DNA of 64,000 bases from Lacihabitans soyangensis (GTDB taxonomy: Bacteria > Bacteroidota > Bacteroidia > Cytophagales > Spirosomataceae). This document shows positions 52,039 to 60,484 of this stretch, in pieces; within the stretch, counting starts at the first letter, position 1, and each line of letters starts with the position of its first letter. A model generated the notes under the pieces. It made no database searches. It was not told the origin of the DNA and saw only the letters and a list, made by a program, of their open reading frames with translations. Both the position numbers and the translations under genes were made by a program. The DNA is taken from assembly GCF_024343775.1 (NCBI RefSeq), contig NZ_RJUF01000192.1:1-64000 (forward strand), read 5' to 3'.

Positions 52039-52991
52039 TTTATACTTGAAGGAAAAATTTCTAAATCCTTTACCAATTCTGGGGAAGTCCATTTGCTTCT
52101 ATCTAGTACCAAAGATTGTATGGCACCACCAGTTGTTTTATATTCATTTTCGGTGGTTTGTGCCACTTCGCTTTCGAAAACCAGAGCCGTTTTTCCTTCT
52201 TTTAGTACAATTTTATAAACGTCGTATTTGGCCGAATGGCTGATAATTGGTAGACCAAATTTCTGTTCCAAATCCAAATCGATATATGTACGAATCTCAT
52301 CAATTTTTGCCCAAAAAGGAGTAAATAAGGAAGGGCCGGCATTTCCTTTTGGAATAATTTTATATAATGTATAACCGCTATTTGCGACTATTTTCTTTGG
52401 AATTGAGCTACCACTGATTACTATAGATTCCACAAATTGCGGTGCAGCTGCTTCAGTTTTCATATCTTCAATTATACTTTTTTTCAAATCCGAAGGATTT
52501 ATCCCGAAGGTTTTGAAGGAGGAAGAATTGCCTAGGCTATCAAAATTAAACCTTAAACTATCGGCCCACCAAGTACGCTTTAAAAATACGATATTTTTAT
52601 AATTTGTATCGCCGTTTATTTCATTTTTGAGATAGTTAAATCTACTTGGATTTCTGTTTAAAAATGCGGCTGTTTTTCGTAACACCATTGCCATTTTTCT
52701 TAAACTATCATCGGCAATACAAACTCTCCAAGCATTCACTAATCCTTTTTCGCCAAAAAAATTCTCCAAAGAGCTTGTAGAGAAATCATTTTTAAAAGTT
52801 ACTTTTTCTAAAGAATCTCGTAAGTTTTTATCAATTAAATAATTAAGAGAATCAAGGTGGTTGGATGCGTAGTCAAAGCTATCTGTTTTGGAAACTGATA
52901 TTTTCGAAGTTACCTCAAATACTGCATTTTGACCGGTAACAAATAAACATACTGAAAAATAGGTACTTAATAATAGAATTGCTTTTCGCAT
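52035..52991 (-). CDS. Exported protein of unknown function (318 aa)
   Basis: It has a signal peptide (LLLSTYFSVCLFVTGQ). The mature N-terminal part is helical and charged (DYASNHLDSLNYLIDKNLRDSLEK). The C-terminal half looks strand-rich (YTLYKIIPKGNAGPSLFTPFWAKIDEIRTYIDLDLEQKFGLPIISHSAKYDVYKI). No family or catalytic motif is recognised. It is translationally coupled to the 81-aa gene that follows, so the two products may work together. Confidence 0.65.
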   Translation of the reverse strand: MRKAILLLSTYFSVCLFVTGQNAVFEVTSKISVSKTDSFDYASNHLDSLNYLIDKNLRDSLEKVTFKNDFSTSSLENFFGEKGLVNAWRVCIADDSLRKMAMVLRKTAAFLNRNPSRFNYLKNEINGDTNYKNIVFLKRTWWADSLRFNFDSLGNSSSFKTFGINPSDLKKSIIEDMKTEAAAPQFVESIVISGSSIPKKIVANSGYTLYKIIPKGNAGPSLFTPFWAKIDEIRTYIDLDLEQKFGLPIISHSAKYDVYKIVLKEGKTALVFESEVAQTTENEYKTTGGAIQSLVLDRSKWTSPELVKDLEIFPSSIK

Positions 52992-53164
52992 TGAATTTTA
53001 TAAAATGGCTATACGTCAAAATTAGCACATTTCTTACAAATCCCTCACAGATTTAAGAATGTTAGACATGGCTTTAAATTAAGTGCTTATGGTTAGTTCT
53101 ATTTTTAAAAGGGGATTTAATTAGTGCAATTGCTCTATAAATATAAGGATTTTGCCTTATAAGT

Positions 53165-54646
53165 TTATACTCTTTTAGGTTCCAATTCCCTCCCCTCAAA
53201 TAAATCTAACCGCATGTTCACGCAGGCCGGAATTTCGTCCTCATAATGGGTAACAAAAACCAAGGTTTTATTTTGATGAACGGCAATTTCATTCAGAACT
53301 GTCCTAAAAAAGACCATTTGGTTATAATCTAAGCCTTGACACGGTTCGTCGAGAATTAGCAATGCGGGATTTTTCACTAAGGCCCTAGCCAAAAATACCA
53401 GTCTTTGTTGTCCAAAAGACAATTGATTGAGTTTTCTGTCTTTTACTTCAGCGAGATTAACCAACCTCAAGTATAGTTCGGTTAGCTCCATCTGTTGTTC
53501 GGTGAGTTTTTGAAACAGTCCGGCCGAATCAAAAAATCCAGATGCCACCACTTTCCAAACCGTACAGTTTTTGTTGAAATAAAGATGAAGCTCGGGCGAC
53601 ACAAAGCCCATTTTTTTCTTTAAATCCCATATACTTTCACCACTGCCTCGTTTTTTGTCAAAAAGAAACAATTGGTTTTGGTAACATTGTGGATTGTCTC
53701 CCGTTATGAGCGATAAGAGCGAGCTTTTTCCCGACCCATTTGACCCCATCAGTGCCCATTTCTCACCGTTTTTAACTTCCCAATTAATATCTTGCAGTAC
53801 TAGTTTACTGCCGTATTTCACATGGCCATCATTGATTTTTATGGCCGTTTCAAAACTATCAAATTGACGAATAGATAAACTTTCTATTTTCTTCAGAACT
53901 TCACCGTCTATACTATAAGATTTGGAGGATTTTGGGACAAAATCAGTTAGTTTTCCTGAAAATAACACTCTGCCTTTTTCCAAAAATAGTGCTTTTTCAA
54001 ATTTTTCTGGAATATCATGAGCATTCGCGACCAGTATAATTTGAGTTTCTGTAAAGTCCGATAGTAACAACTTTAACTCTGCCCGACTTTTTATGTCTAA
54101 TCCTGTAAACGGGTTGTCTAAAAGCAATATGTCTGGTTTCTTCAAAAGGGCACTGGCTATTAATGTCCTGCGAGTTTCTCCATTAGATAGTGAAGTGAGT
54201 TTTTGATGAAGTAAGTGTTCTAGCTTTAACTTTTGTACAATTAATGCCAGCCAATCCTCCGAATACAGAGGCAGTTTTGTTTCGACAGAGTTTTCATTTA
54301 TAGTACCGATTGGCACGACCTGATTTTGCAGAACTTCATAGACGGTCGGCCCCAATTCTGCATCTTGAGAATTGAATCTTTGTTGATAATATTGATAAAC
54401 AGGCCCAACCAATCTGTGAAAACTATAGTCTCGATTTACACTTACTATTTTCTTTGATTTGTCTTTTTCTATTTTGCCTTTACTTGGAAAAACAGAACCA
54501 GCTATGGCATCCAAAAATGTACTTTTGCCTGAACCGCTTTCGCCTAAAACCACTAGATTTTCATTGTTTTCACTTTGAAAATTGAAGTCAGAAAGAATGG
54601 TAAAGTTGTTTTTAGAAATTTCTACATTTTTGAAAACGACGGACAT
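53165..54646 (-). CDS. ABC ATPase with two nucleotide-binding domains (ModF-like)
   Basis: 493 aa with no membrane part. NBD1 has Walker A GESGSGKST (about residues 35-43), signature LSNGETRRT and Walker B ILLLDNPF. NBD2 has Walker A GSNGSGKSS, signature LSFGQQRLV and Walker B LLILDEPCQGLDYNQ. Two fused ATPases without permease spans match ModF/PhrA-like proteins, linked in some bacteria to molybdate uptake or photorepair. No transporter gene is adjacent, so the role is open. It is divergent from the carbamoyltransferase gene. Confidence 0.85.
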   Translation of the reverse strand: MSVVFKNVEISKNNFTILSDFNFQSENNENLVVLGESGSGKSTFLDAIAGSVFPSKGKIEKDKSKKIVSVNRDYSFHRLVGPVYQYYQQRFNSQDAELGPTVYEVLQNQVVPIGTINENSVETKLPLYSEDWLALIVQKLKLEHLLHQKLTSLSNGETRRTLIASALLKKPDILLLDNPFTGLDIKSRAELKLLLSDFTETQIILVANAHDIPEKFEKALFLEKGRVLFSGKLTDFVPKSSKSYSIDGEVLKKIESLSIRQFDSFETAIKINDGHVKYGSKLVLQDINWEVKNGEKWALMGSNGSGKSSLLSLITGDNPQCYQNQLFLFDKKRGSGESIWDLKKKMGFVSPELHLYFNKNCTVWKVVASGFFDSAGLFQKLTEQQMELTELYLRLVNLAEVKDRKLNQLSFGQQRLVFLARALVKNPALLILDEPCQGLDYNQMVFFRTVLNEIAVHQNKTLVFVTHYEDEIPACVNMRLDLFEGRELEPKRV

Positions 54647-54725
54647 AATTTATGGTTTTTCGGGGCAAATTAAGAGATTTTTCAATTTTTTCTTTCTCGA
54701 TGAAGCTTTAAAATTGCTTTAAAGC

Positions 54726-54733
54726 TACATTTG
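54726..54733 (+). promoter_or_regulatory. Putative -7 box of the carbamoyltransferase gene
   Basis: TACATTTG matches TAnnTTTG, 29 bp before the ATG at 54763. Confidence 0.4.
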
Positions 54734-54762
54734 TTCAATTTTTATCAAGCGTATAACAAGAA

Positions 54763-55716
54763 ATGAAGCATTTTATAAATCTCAATGACGTTTCAGACGT
54801 AACCGAACTCGTAAAACTAGGATTAGAACAAAAAGCTAATCCGTTTGCCAATAAACATTTGGGATTAAACAAAACTATAGGGCTTTTGTTTTTCAACTCA
54901 AGCTTACGCACGCGTATTTCTACCCAAAAAGCGGCGATGAATCTTGGAATGAACGTCATAGTGATGAATGTTGGGTCGGATTCGTGGCAACTGGAGTTTG
55001 AGGATGGCGTCATAATGGATCAGGGAAAAGCCGAACATATCAAAGAAGCGGCAGCGGTTTTGGGTCAATATTGTGATATTATTGCCGTAAGGGCTTTTGC
55101 AGAGTTGAAAGACCGTAATGATGACTACAAAGAAACAGTTTTGGAGAGTTTTAGGAAATATGCTGGAGTGCCAATCATCAATTTGGAGTCTGCTACACGA
55201 CATCCTTGTCAATCTTTGGCCGATTTGATTACCATCGAAGAGCTTAAAACCAAGGAAAAACCGAAAGTAGTACTCACTTGGGCACCGCATTTTAAACCAC
55301 TTCCTCAGGCGGTGGGCAATTCGTTTGCTGAATGGGTTCTTATGACTGATTATGAATTCGTGATAGCCAATCCTGAAGGATATGATTTATCGCCAGAAAT
55401 CAGAAAAAATGCTAAAGTCGTCCACTCTCAAGAGGAAGCCTTTGCTGGTGCAGATTTTATTTATGCCAAAAACTGGTCGTCGTATGAGCAATACGGACAA
55501 GTACTCACACAAGACCCTTCTTGGAAAATTACGCCAGAAAAAATGGCTCTGACCAACAATGCCAAGTTCATGCATTGTTTGCCTGTTAGACGTGGCCTAA
55601 AGGTATCTGACGAAGTTTTGGATGCTGATTACTCAGCTGTTATCCAACAAGCAGGAAACCGCGTTTGGTCTGTACAGGCAGTTATTAAGCAGATTTTGGA
55701 GGGATTGGCCGTTTAA
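54763..55716 (+). CDS. argF': N-succinylornithine (or N-acetylornithine) carbamoyltransferase
   Basis: 317 aa. It transfers the carbamoyl group to an N-acylated ornithine in arginine synthesis, the Bacteroidetes variant pathway. Motifs: carbamoyl-phosphate loop FFNSSLRTRIST, MNVGSDSWQLEF, NLESATRHPCQSLADL, LTWAPHFKPLPQAVGNSF, and MHCLPVRRGLKVSDEVLD. The acyl-specificity position (Pro90 in the Bacteroides succinylornithine enzyme, Glu92 in the Xanthomonas acetylornithine enzyme) is Ala90 here (DQGKAEHIKEA). A small non-acidic residue fits the succinyl form. No other arg genes are in the window. Confidence 0.92.
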   Translation: MKHFINLNDVSDVTELVKLGLEQKANPFANKHLGLNKTIGLLFFNSSLRTRISTQKAAMNLGMNVIVMNVGSDSWQLEFEDGVIMDQGKAEHIKEAAAVLGQYCDIIAVRAFAELKDRNDDYKETVLESFRKYAGVPIINLESATRHPCQSLADLITIEELKTKEKPKVVLTWAPHFKPLPQAVGNSFAEWVLMTDYEFVIANPEGYDLSPEIRKNAKVVHSQEEAFAGADFIYAKNWSSYEQYGQVLTQDPSWKITPEKMALTNNAKFMHCLPVRRGLKVSDEVLDADYSAVIQQAGNRVWSVQAVIKQILEGLAV

Positions 55717-56018
55717 ATGGCACGCAGATGACGCAGATGCATGCAACACTGATTTTTAAGGATTTTTTATTCCTTTTAGTAGTGTATAAGGGGCTCTACA
55801 AGAAGGTATGAGTTTTAAAAAAAATTTCTCATAAAGCTACAGTCTGCCTTAATGTTTTGGGAAGTTTCAGTTGGGACGTGGCTTCGACAGGCTCAGCCTG
55901 ACAGCGGTTGTCTCCCTGAGCTTGTCGAAGTGTCTCCCTGAGCTTGTCGAAGGGGCGTTTTGTTATATATTTGACATTTTTTATTAGATTGGTTACCCAA
56001 AAGTGCCATTGAGTTAGC
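55717..56018. repeat. Intergenic repeat patch
   Basis: It starts with GGCACGCAGATGACGCAGATG, a common Bacteroidetes interspersed repeat. At 55882-55903 comes CTTCGACAGGCTCAGCCTGACA, followed by two exact tandem copies of TGTCTCCCTGAGCTTGTCGAAG (55909-55930 and 55931-55952). The first and later units are largely inverted copies, so the patch can fold into alternative hairpins. No coding content is believable here. Confidence 0.75.
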
Positions 56019-56053
56019 AAGAGTTGACAACTTTCTAAAAGTTGTCAACTCTT
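56019..56053. repeat. Perfect 16-bp inverted repeat
   Basis: AAGAGTTGACAACTTT (56019-56034) and AAAGTTGTCAACTCTT (56038-56053) are exact reverse complements with a 3-base loop. No T run follows on either strand, so it is not a standard terminator. Confidence 0.7.
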
Positions 56054-56116
56054 AATATCTAAAACTCCGTTTACCCTATACAATCAACCATTAGCGGAAC
56101 TTCATTTGGAATTTTT

Positions 56117-56124
56117 TATATTTG
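56117..56124 (+). promoter_or_regulatory. Putative -7 box of the DJ-1/PfpI gene
   Basis: TATATTTG matches TAnnTTTG, 26 bp before the ATG at 56151. Confidence 0.4.
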
Positions 56125-56150
56125 TTCTTTATTCAACCTAATTTAATACA

Positions 56151-56714
56151 ATGTCAAAGAAAGGAAAAATTCTTATTATTACTGGTGATGCTGGCGAAGG
56201 TTACGAGTGTTTATATGGCAAACACCGCTTTGAAGAAGCTGGTTATGAGTCTGTTATTGCTGCACCAAGTGTAAAAAGGCTCAATTTGGTCATCCATGAT
56301 TTTGAGCCGGGCTGGGATACTTATGTTGAAAAACCTGGGTATTTGGTGGAGTCTGACATTGCGTTTGATGATGTAAAAGTTGAAGAATATTTGGCCGTTT
56401 TGATTTTGGGTGGAAGAGCACCCGAGTTTTTACGACACAATGATAAAGTGATAGAAATTGTAAGAGCATTTGACAAAGCCGATAAATTTATCTTCTCTAT
56501 TTGCCATGGAATTCAGATTCTCACGGCCGCTGGTTTGGTTAAAGGCAAAACTGTTACTTGCTACGAAAACGTACGTTTCGAAGTAGAAGCCTGTGGAGGC
56601 AATTTTGTAGGTAAAAACGAAGCTGTTAGAGACGGAAGATACGTTTCTGGTCAAACGTGGCAATCGCACCCAGATTTTTATAGAATGGTTTTTGAGTGTT
56701 TGGGGGAGGGGTGA
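56151..56714 (+). CDS. DJ-1/PfpI-family protein
   Basis: 187 aa. The opening KGKILIITGDAGEGYECLYGKHRFEEAGYESVIAAPS has the conserved acidic residue near the active site. AVLILGGRAPEFLRHN and FIFSICHGIQILTAAGL (nucleophile-elbow Cys-His, about residues 118-119) are the family core. QTWQSHPDFYRMVFECL ends it. Members act as cysteine peptidases, glyoxalase III or deglycases; which applies here is not evident. It is monocistronic. Confidence 0.9.
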   Translation: MSKKGKILIITGDAGEGYECLYGKHRFEEAGYESVIAAPSVKRLNLVIHDFEPGWDTYVEKPGYLVESDIAFDDVKVEEYLAVLILGGRAPEFLRHNDKVIEIVRAFDKADKFIFSICHGIQILTAAGLVKGKTVTCYENVRFEVEACGGNFVGKNEAVRDGRYVSGQTWQSHPDFYRMVFECLGEG

Positions 56715-56791
56715 TAATAATAATAGGTAGTTGATTAGAAGGCCGATGGCATCCAATTCAAAGTCGGAAGACTAAGCATAGTTGAACTAAC

Positions 56792-57481
56792 TTAATATAA
56801 GTAAGTGTTATTTATTGGTACCTTTTGCAAGGATATTTGCTTAATGTAAGAATTTTCGATTACCATCAGTTTTCTTTTTACAGCATCGAAAACCAAAACT
56901 TTGGCATCACTACTTTTTGCAATATAGTTGTTGGCTGAAATTACAATTATTTTATTGTCTAAAAGTTCAATTTGTCCATTAAACGTTCTTTTGTCAAAGA
57001 AATTTAATATTGCAATAGTTAATAAAAACATTGTTGTAGCTACTACGATTACATGCGTATTGAAAACTTTATGCTTCTTATTAGAAAGCCATTTAAAATA
57101 CACTTTGTCTAAAACTAAGATACCAATTAGTAAAAGCCCGATGATGAACCACAAAACTAAAGAATGAGATATATTAATCACTTTAATAAATATCCATCCG
57201 GTACAAAAATATATACCCATGTAGTTATAAGACTTGTCCTCTGATAATTGGTATTTATGAAATCTTTCAATTATGAACATTATCAGTAAAATTATGAATA
57301 TAAAATCACTGAAAAGCAAGCCCAAGGATTCTCCAATTATATCTTGAATTCCAAAGTACAACCAAATGTCTATTCCTTCAAAAGAATATAAATTCATTAT
57401 GATAAATGACATTAATATGGTTATTAGAAATGAATACTCTGATAATTTTTTGATAATTTTGGCAATTTCTAGATGCTCCAT
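56792..57481 (-). CDS. Multi-span membrane protein of unknown function
   Basis: 229 aa with about five membrane segments in residues 15-165 (YSFLITILMSFIIMNLYSF; LGLLFSDFIFIILLIMFIIE; YMGIYFCTGWIFIKVINISH; LVLWFIIGLLLIGILVLD; VIVVATTMFLLTIAILNFF). A strand-rich soluble tail follows (GQIELLDNKIIVISANNYIAKSSDAKVLVFDAVKRKLMVIENS). No family is recognised. It is transcribed alone, convergent with the DJ-1 gene. Confidence 0.65.
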   Translation of the reverse strand: MEHLEIAKIIKKLSEYSFLITILMSFIIMNLYSFEGIDIWLYFGIQDIIGESLGLLFSDFIFIILLIMFIIERFHKYQLSEDKSYNYMGIYFCTGWIFIKVINISHSLVLWFIIGLLLIGILVLDKVYFKWLSNKKHKVFNTHVIVVATTMFLLTIAILNFFDKRTFNGQIELLDNKIIVISANNYIAKSSDAKVLVFDAVKRKLMVIENSYIKQISLQKVPINNTYLY

Positions 57482-57586
57482 TGAGATTTTCAGGTTTATT
57501 TACTAGCTATTCAGGTCCACACTTTGACCTATTCCCTACTTCAAAATAAGATAAAGAGGATTTTCAATTCGAAATTACAAACTTCT

Positions 57587-58225
57587 TCACTTCCCAACCG
57601 CCACAGCAGGGTTTCCAAAAACAGTTGCTTCTTCTTTTACGTCTTCAATGACAACAGAACCGGCACCAATTCGTGCGTTTTTGCCGATTTTTATGCCTGA
57701 AACTATTATGGCTCCACTTCCTATGAAGGCTCCGTTTTCTATTGTTACTTCGGCATTTATAATTGCTCCGTTGCCAATTTCTACAAATTCGCCAACTTCG
57801 GCTTGGGTGTCAACTACTGCATTTGAGAGAATTACCGTGTGATTTCCTATTTTTGAGCCTTGGTTTATTACTGCTCCTGCGGCTATCAATATTCCATGTC
57901 CAAGTTCAGCGTCTTCAGAAACTATTGCTTTTCCATGTATGGCATTCACGGGCATAGTTTTTCTTCTTTCCAAAAGCATTTTTACTACTTTCTCTTTGTG
58001 GGTTTTGTTTTCTAAGGCCACAAAAGCCTCAGTTTTATTGCCGATGATTTTCAAAAAGCCGTCGTCTGCTGGATCTCCAAGAACCAAAACTTCAGAGATT
58101 TCGGTATTATGAAGTTTTTGATTATCGTCCAGAAAGCCATAAATAAGGACTTCGTTGCTACTGAAAATGTCAAGAGCTATTCTTCCCAAGTTTCCAGCAC
58201 CAAATATCACCACAGGGTTTTTCAT
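57587..58225 (-). CDS. NeuD/PglD-like sugar O-acyltransferase
   Basis: 212 aa. A Rossmann-like N-terminal domain (VVIFGAGNLGRIALDIF...EVLIYGFLDDNQKLHN) is followed by left-handed beta-helix hexapeptide repeats (about residues 100-205: NHTVILSNAVVDTQAEVGEFVEIGNGAIINAEVTIENGAFIGSGAII). The catalytic His is expected in the NAIHGKAIVSEDAELGHG segment. The family acetylates nucleotide-linked amino sugars or sialic acids for surface glycans. No glycan cluster is adjacent, so the acceptor is unknown. Confidence 0.88.
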   Translation of the reverse strand: MKNPVVIFGAGNLGRIALDIFSSNEVLIYGFLDDNQKLHNTEISEVLVLGDPADDGFLKIIGNKTEAFVALENKTHKEKVVKMLLERRKTMPVNAIHGKAIVSEDAELGHGILIAAGAVINQGSKIGNHTVILSNAVVDTQAEVGEFVEIGNGAIINAEVTIENGAFIGSGAIIVSGIKIGKNARIGAGSVVIEDVKEEATVFGNPAVAVGK

Positions 58226-58296
58226 AAAATTCTATTTTTTTGCAAAACTAATGAGGAATACCCACTAAACTAAGAGAATAGGGTAGAAAATGGCTT

Positions 58297-59181
58297 TTAA
58301 CCTCGCCCGCTTTTTAATTCTTCCTTGTAAATTTTTCTTTGATTTTTGAATGTATTAGCTGCAAAATCAAACAATATATTGAAGGCAAAAGGAATGTGGT
58401 CAGAAAGTATGCCTCCGTAAATGGCTTGGTCAAATTCCTTGAGGGCTTCGTCAAGTCGTTCGTTTTCAAGGGTCTTTGTTATCTCGGAGGTGGTCATGGT
58501 AGAGTAAGGTTTTTTAAGCAACCACTCCAAATGGTTTTTCCACAGTACCAGTCCGTTTTCTATATTCTTAAAGTTTTTTGGGGTTTTGCTCAGTTTCTTG
58601 TAGGCTGTCGCAAACTTTTGTTGTTTTTGGTTAAATCGCCAAACCAAAATGCTTCTGTATATTATTTTTCCAAACAAAGCCCAAAACAAACCAACTGAAA
58701 TAAGCAAAACAACAACATAATAAAGAAACTTTGGGAAGTTAAAATCCAGCGGTACATCAAAGTAACCAGTTGATTTTTTGATGATTGGATTTTTGAAATC
58801 CTGAGAGTCTAAAGAGGATTTCAATTTTACTGTGGCAATATTCGAAAAAATTTTCGTCTTTGAGCGAATACTCTGAACGGGTAACGATAAAGAATAACTG
58901 GTATCCACTTTAAAAGTTATGAGTTTGTAAACTACGCTGTCTAAACTTCGGCCACCCTGAGTTTTTGTTGGGAAATAATCAATATCTACAAGTTCAAATG
59001 GTTTAAAATTAGACGTGGAGTCAGGAAACAGTAAGTCAGTTTTGCCAGAATGCAGAAAAGTTAGCGAAAATGCAATGGGTTTACCTATGGACAAAGAGTC
59101 GCTTTCGAAGTAGGCTTTGGGTTTTTGAGAAAAACCAAAATGCGTCAAAAGAATAAACATAAAGACGTAAGCGTTTCTCAT
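58297..59181 (-). CDS. BatD-like membrane protein paired with the DUF58 gene
   Basis: 294 aa with a signal peptide (cut after HFGFSQ). An immunoglobulin-like periplasmic region covers about residues 20-150 (KAYFESDSLSIGKPIAFSLTFLHSGKTDLLFPD). One membrane span lies near 155-180 (FLYYVVVLLISVGLFWALFGKIIY), then a helical cytoplasmic tail (WKNHLEWLLKKPYSTMTTSEIT). This topology fits the BatD/DUF4381-like proteins of aerotolerance-type operons. Its ATG overlaps the DUF58 stop, so the two are translationally coupled. Confidence 0.7.
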   Translation of the reverse strand: MRNAYVFMFILLTHFGFSQKPKAYFESDSLSIGKPIAFSLTFLHSGKTDLLFPDSTSNFKPFELVDIDYFPTKTQGGRSLDSVVYKLITFKVDTSYSLSLPVQSIRSKTKIFSNIATVKLKSSLDSQDFKNPIIKKSTGYFDVPLDFNFPKFLYYVVVLLISVGLFWALFGKIIYRSILVWRFNQKQQKFATAYKKLSKTPKNFKNIENGLVLWKNHLEWLLKKPYSTMTTSEITKTLENERLDEALKEFDQAIYGGILSDHIPFAFNILFDFAANTFKNQRKIYKEELKSGRG

Positions 59182-60038
59182 TTGCGGTATCTAAAAAGTT
59201 GTATTAAACTGCTTACATAGTCCGAACCCGATTCTATCGAAAGATAATTGGCCTTATTTTGCTTACAAAGTTTTTCGAGTTGATTGCTATTATCCTCAAA
59301 CAAATCCTTCATTTCACGCTTAAAAAATCTTGAACTTGTGTTTATCCATGATGTTTTGCCAGCTTCTTTGTCGTAAACTGGCACTATGCCGAGGCTGGGT
59401 AAATTAACCTCGCGTTTATCGAAAATATGCAAAACAACCAGGTCGTGTTTACGGGCCAATGCTTTTAGGTTGTGGGCGTAGTCTTTGTCAAGAAAATCAG
59501 AAATCAAAATAATCACACTCTTACGTTTCAGAATATTCAAAGCAAAAGCTATGGCTTCCTGTAAATTTGTTTTGAGCGAAAGCGGCTCAAGCCGGAACAT
59601 TTTAGAAATGAGGTTATAAGCTTGCTTCATGCCCGCCTCAGGCTTAAGATAAAGTTCTTTTTGATCAGAGAAACAATACAAACCCACTTGACTAGCCTCT
59701 TTTATGGCCGAAAGCGTGAGAACGCCACAAATTTCCTTGGCAGTATCTATTTTAAGAGAGCCGTCTTTGCCGACATCTTGCGAGCCGCTGACGTCGAGCA
59801 TAAAAAACACGGTTTGTTCTTTTTCCTCTTTGAAAATCTTTACATAGGCTCCGTGGCCTTTGGCGGTAGCAACCCAGTCGATTGCCCTGACATCATCGCC
59901 ATATTGGTAGGTTCTGAGGTCGCTAAACTCCAAACCAGTACCTTTAAAAACCGAGCTAAAGTTGCCATTCAGGTGCGAATTGACAGCCTTTCTGATTTTT
60001 ATTTCGTACTTGTTGAGCTTATTGATGATGTCTTTCAC
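59178..60038 (-). CDS. DUF58 domain-containing protein
   Basis: 286 aa. The signature GTGLEFSDLRTYQYGDDVRAIDWVATAKGHGAYVKIFKEEKE (about residues 34-75) is the DUF58 core, and LMLDVSGSQ-like FFMLDVSGSQDVG begins a von Willebrand A-like metal site. DUF58 proteins usually work with a MoxR ATPase and VWA membrane proteins in envelope stress or protein maturation. No moxR is upstream here. The start is a GTG at 60038; no ATG fits better. Confidence 0.9.
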   Translation of the reverse strand: MKDIINKLNKYEIKIRKAVNSHLNGNFSSVFKGTGLEFSDLRTYQYGDDVRAIDWVATAKGHGAYVKIFKEEKEQTVFFMLDVSGSQDVGKDGSLKIDTAKEICGVLTLSAIKEASQVGLYCFSDQKELYLKPEAGMKQAYNLISKMFRLEPLSLKTNLQEAIAFALNILKRKSVIILISDFLDKDYAHNLKALARKHDLVVLHIFDKREVNLPSLGIVPVYDKEAGKTSWINTSSRFFKREMKDLFEDNSNQLEKLCKQNKANYLSIESGSDYVSSLIQLFRYRK

Positions 60039-60105
60039 TCTACCAAACTTTCTGTTTTAACGAAATTTATGAACTTTGATTTAACCCCACTCCCTTATAA
60101 TTACT

Positions 60106-60113
60106 TATTTTTG
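60106..60113 (+). promoter_or_regulatory. Putative -7 box of the DUF4296 operon
   Basis: TATTTTTG matches TAnnTTTG, 26 bp before the TTG start at 60140. A TTTG lies 27 bp further upstream, slightly long. Confidence 0.4.
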
Positions 60114-60139
60114 TTTTTAATATCTAAAAAATAAAGACA

Positions 60140-60484
60140 TTGGGTAATTTTGGCATAAAAATAGTATTTATTTCGTTGACATGTTTTTTTTCTTGCAAGT
60201 CTTCGTCCGAAGATGTGATTGATAAAAAAACTATGGCGATAGTTTTTGCTGAATTAAAAACCGCAGAAGCTAAAGTAAGTAGATTAAACCTGACTGGAGT
60301 AGATTCATCAAGAGTTGCCTTTAAATATTTAGAGAAACAGATTTACAAAAAATACAAAGTAGACTCAGCACAGTATCTTAAAAGCTTTGATTTCTACGCC
60401 AAAGACAAAAAACAACTGCTATCTATTTATATCGAGGCAGAAAAAATAATTGAAAAAAACAAAAATAAAAATACGGCTTACTGA
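60140..60484 (+). CDS. DUF4296 domain-containing lipoprotein
   Basis: 114 aa with a lipobox (SLTCFFSC, Cys19). The mature part VIDKKTMAIVFAELKTAEAKVSRLN...YKVDSAQYLKSFDFYAKDKKQLLSIYIEAEKIIEK matches DUF4296, a short helical Bacteroidetes lipoprotein family. No ATG precedes the signal; an in-frame stop lies at 60125, so the TTG at 60140 is the likely start. The mannosyltransferase gene begins one base after its stop codon. Confidence 0.8.
   Translation: MGNFGIKIVFISLTCFFSCKSSSEDVIDKKTMAIVFAELKTAEAKVSRLNLTGVDSSRVAFKYLEKQIYKKYKVDSAQYLKSFDFYAKDKKQLLSIYIEAEKIIEKNKNKNTAY

Noticed and set aside
55909-55952. Two tandem 22-bp units as a CRISPR array
   Set aside because: Only two copies with no spacer between them, and no cas genes are in the window.
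55829-56020. 63-codon frame reading RPFDKLRETLRQAQGD...AEPVEA
   Set aside because: This is the well-known false translation of the CTTCGACAGGCTCAG / CTGAGCTTGTCGAAG intergenic repeat.
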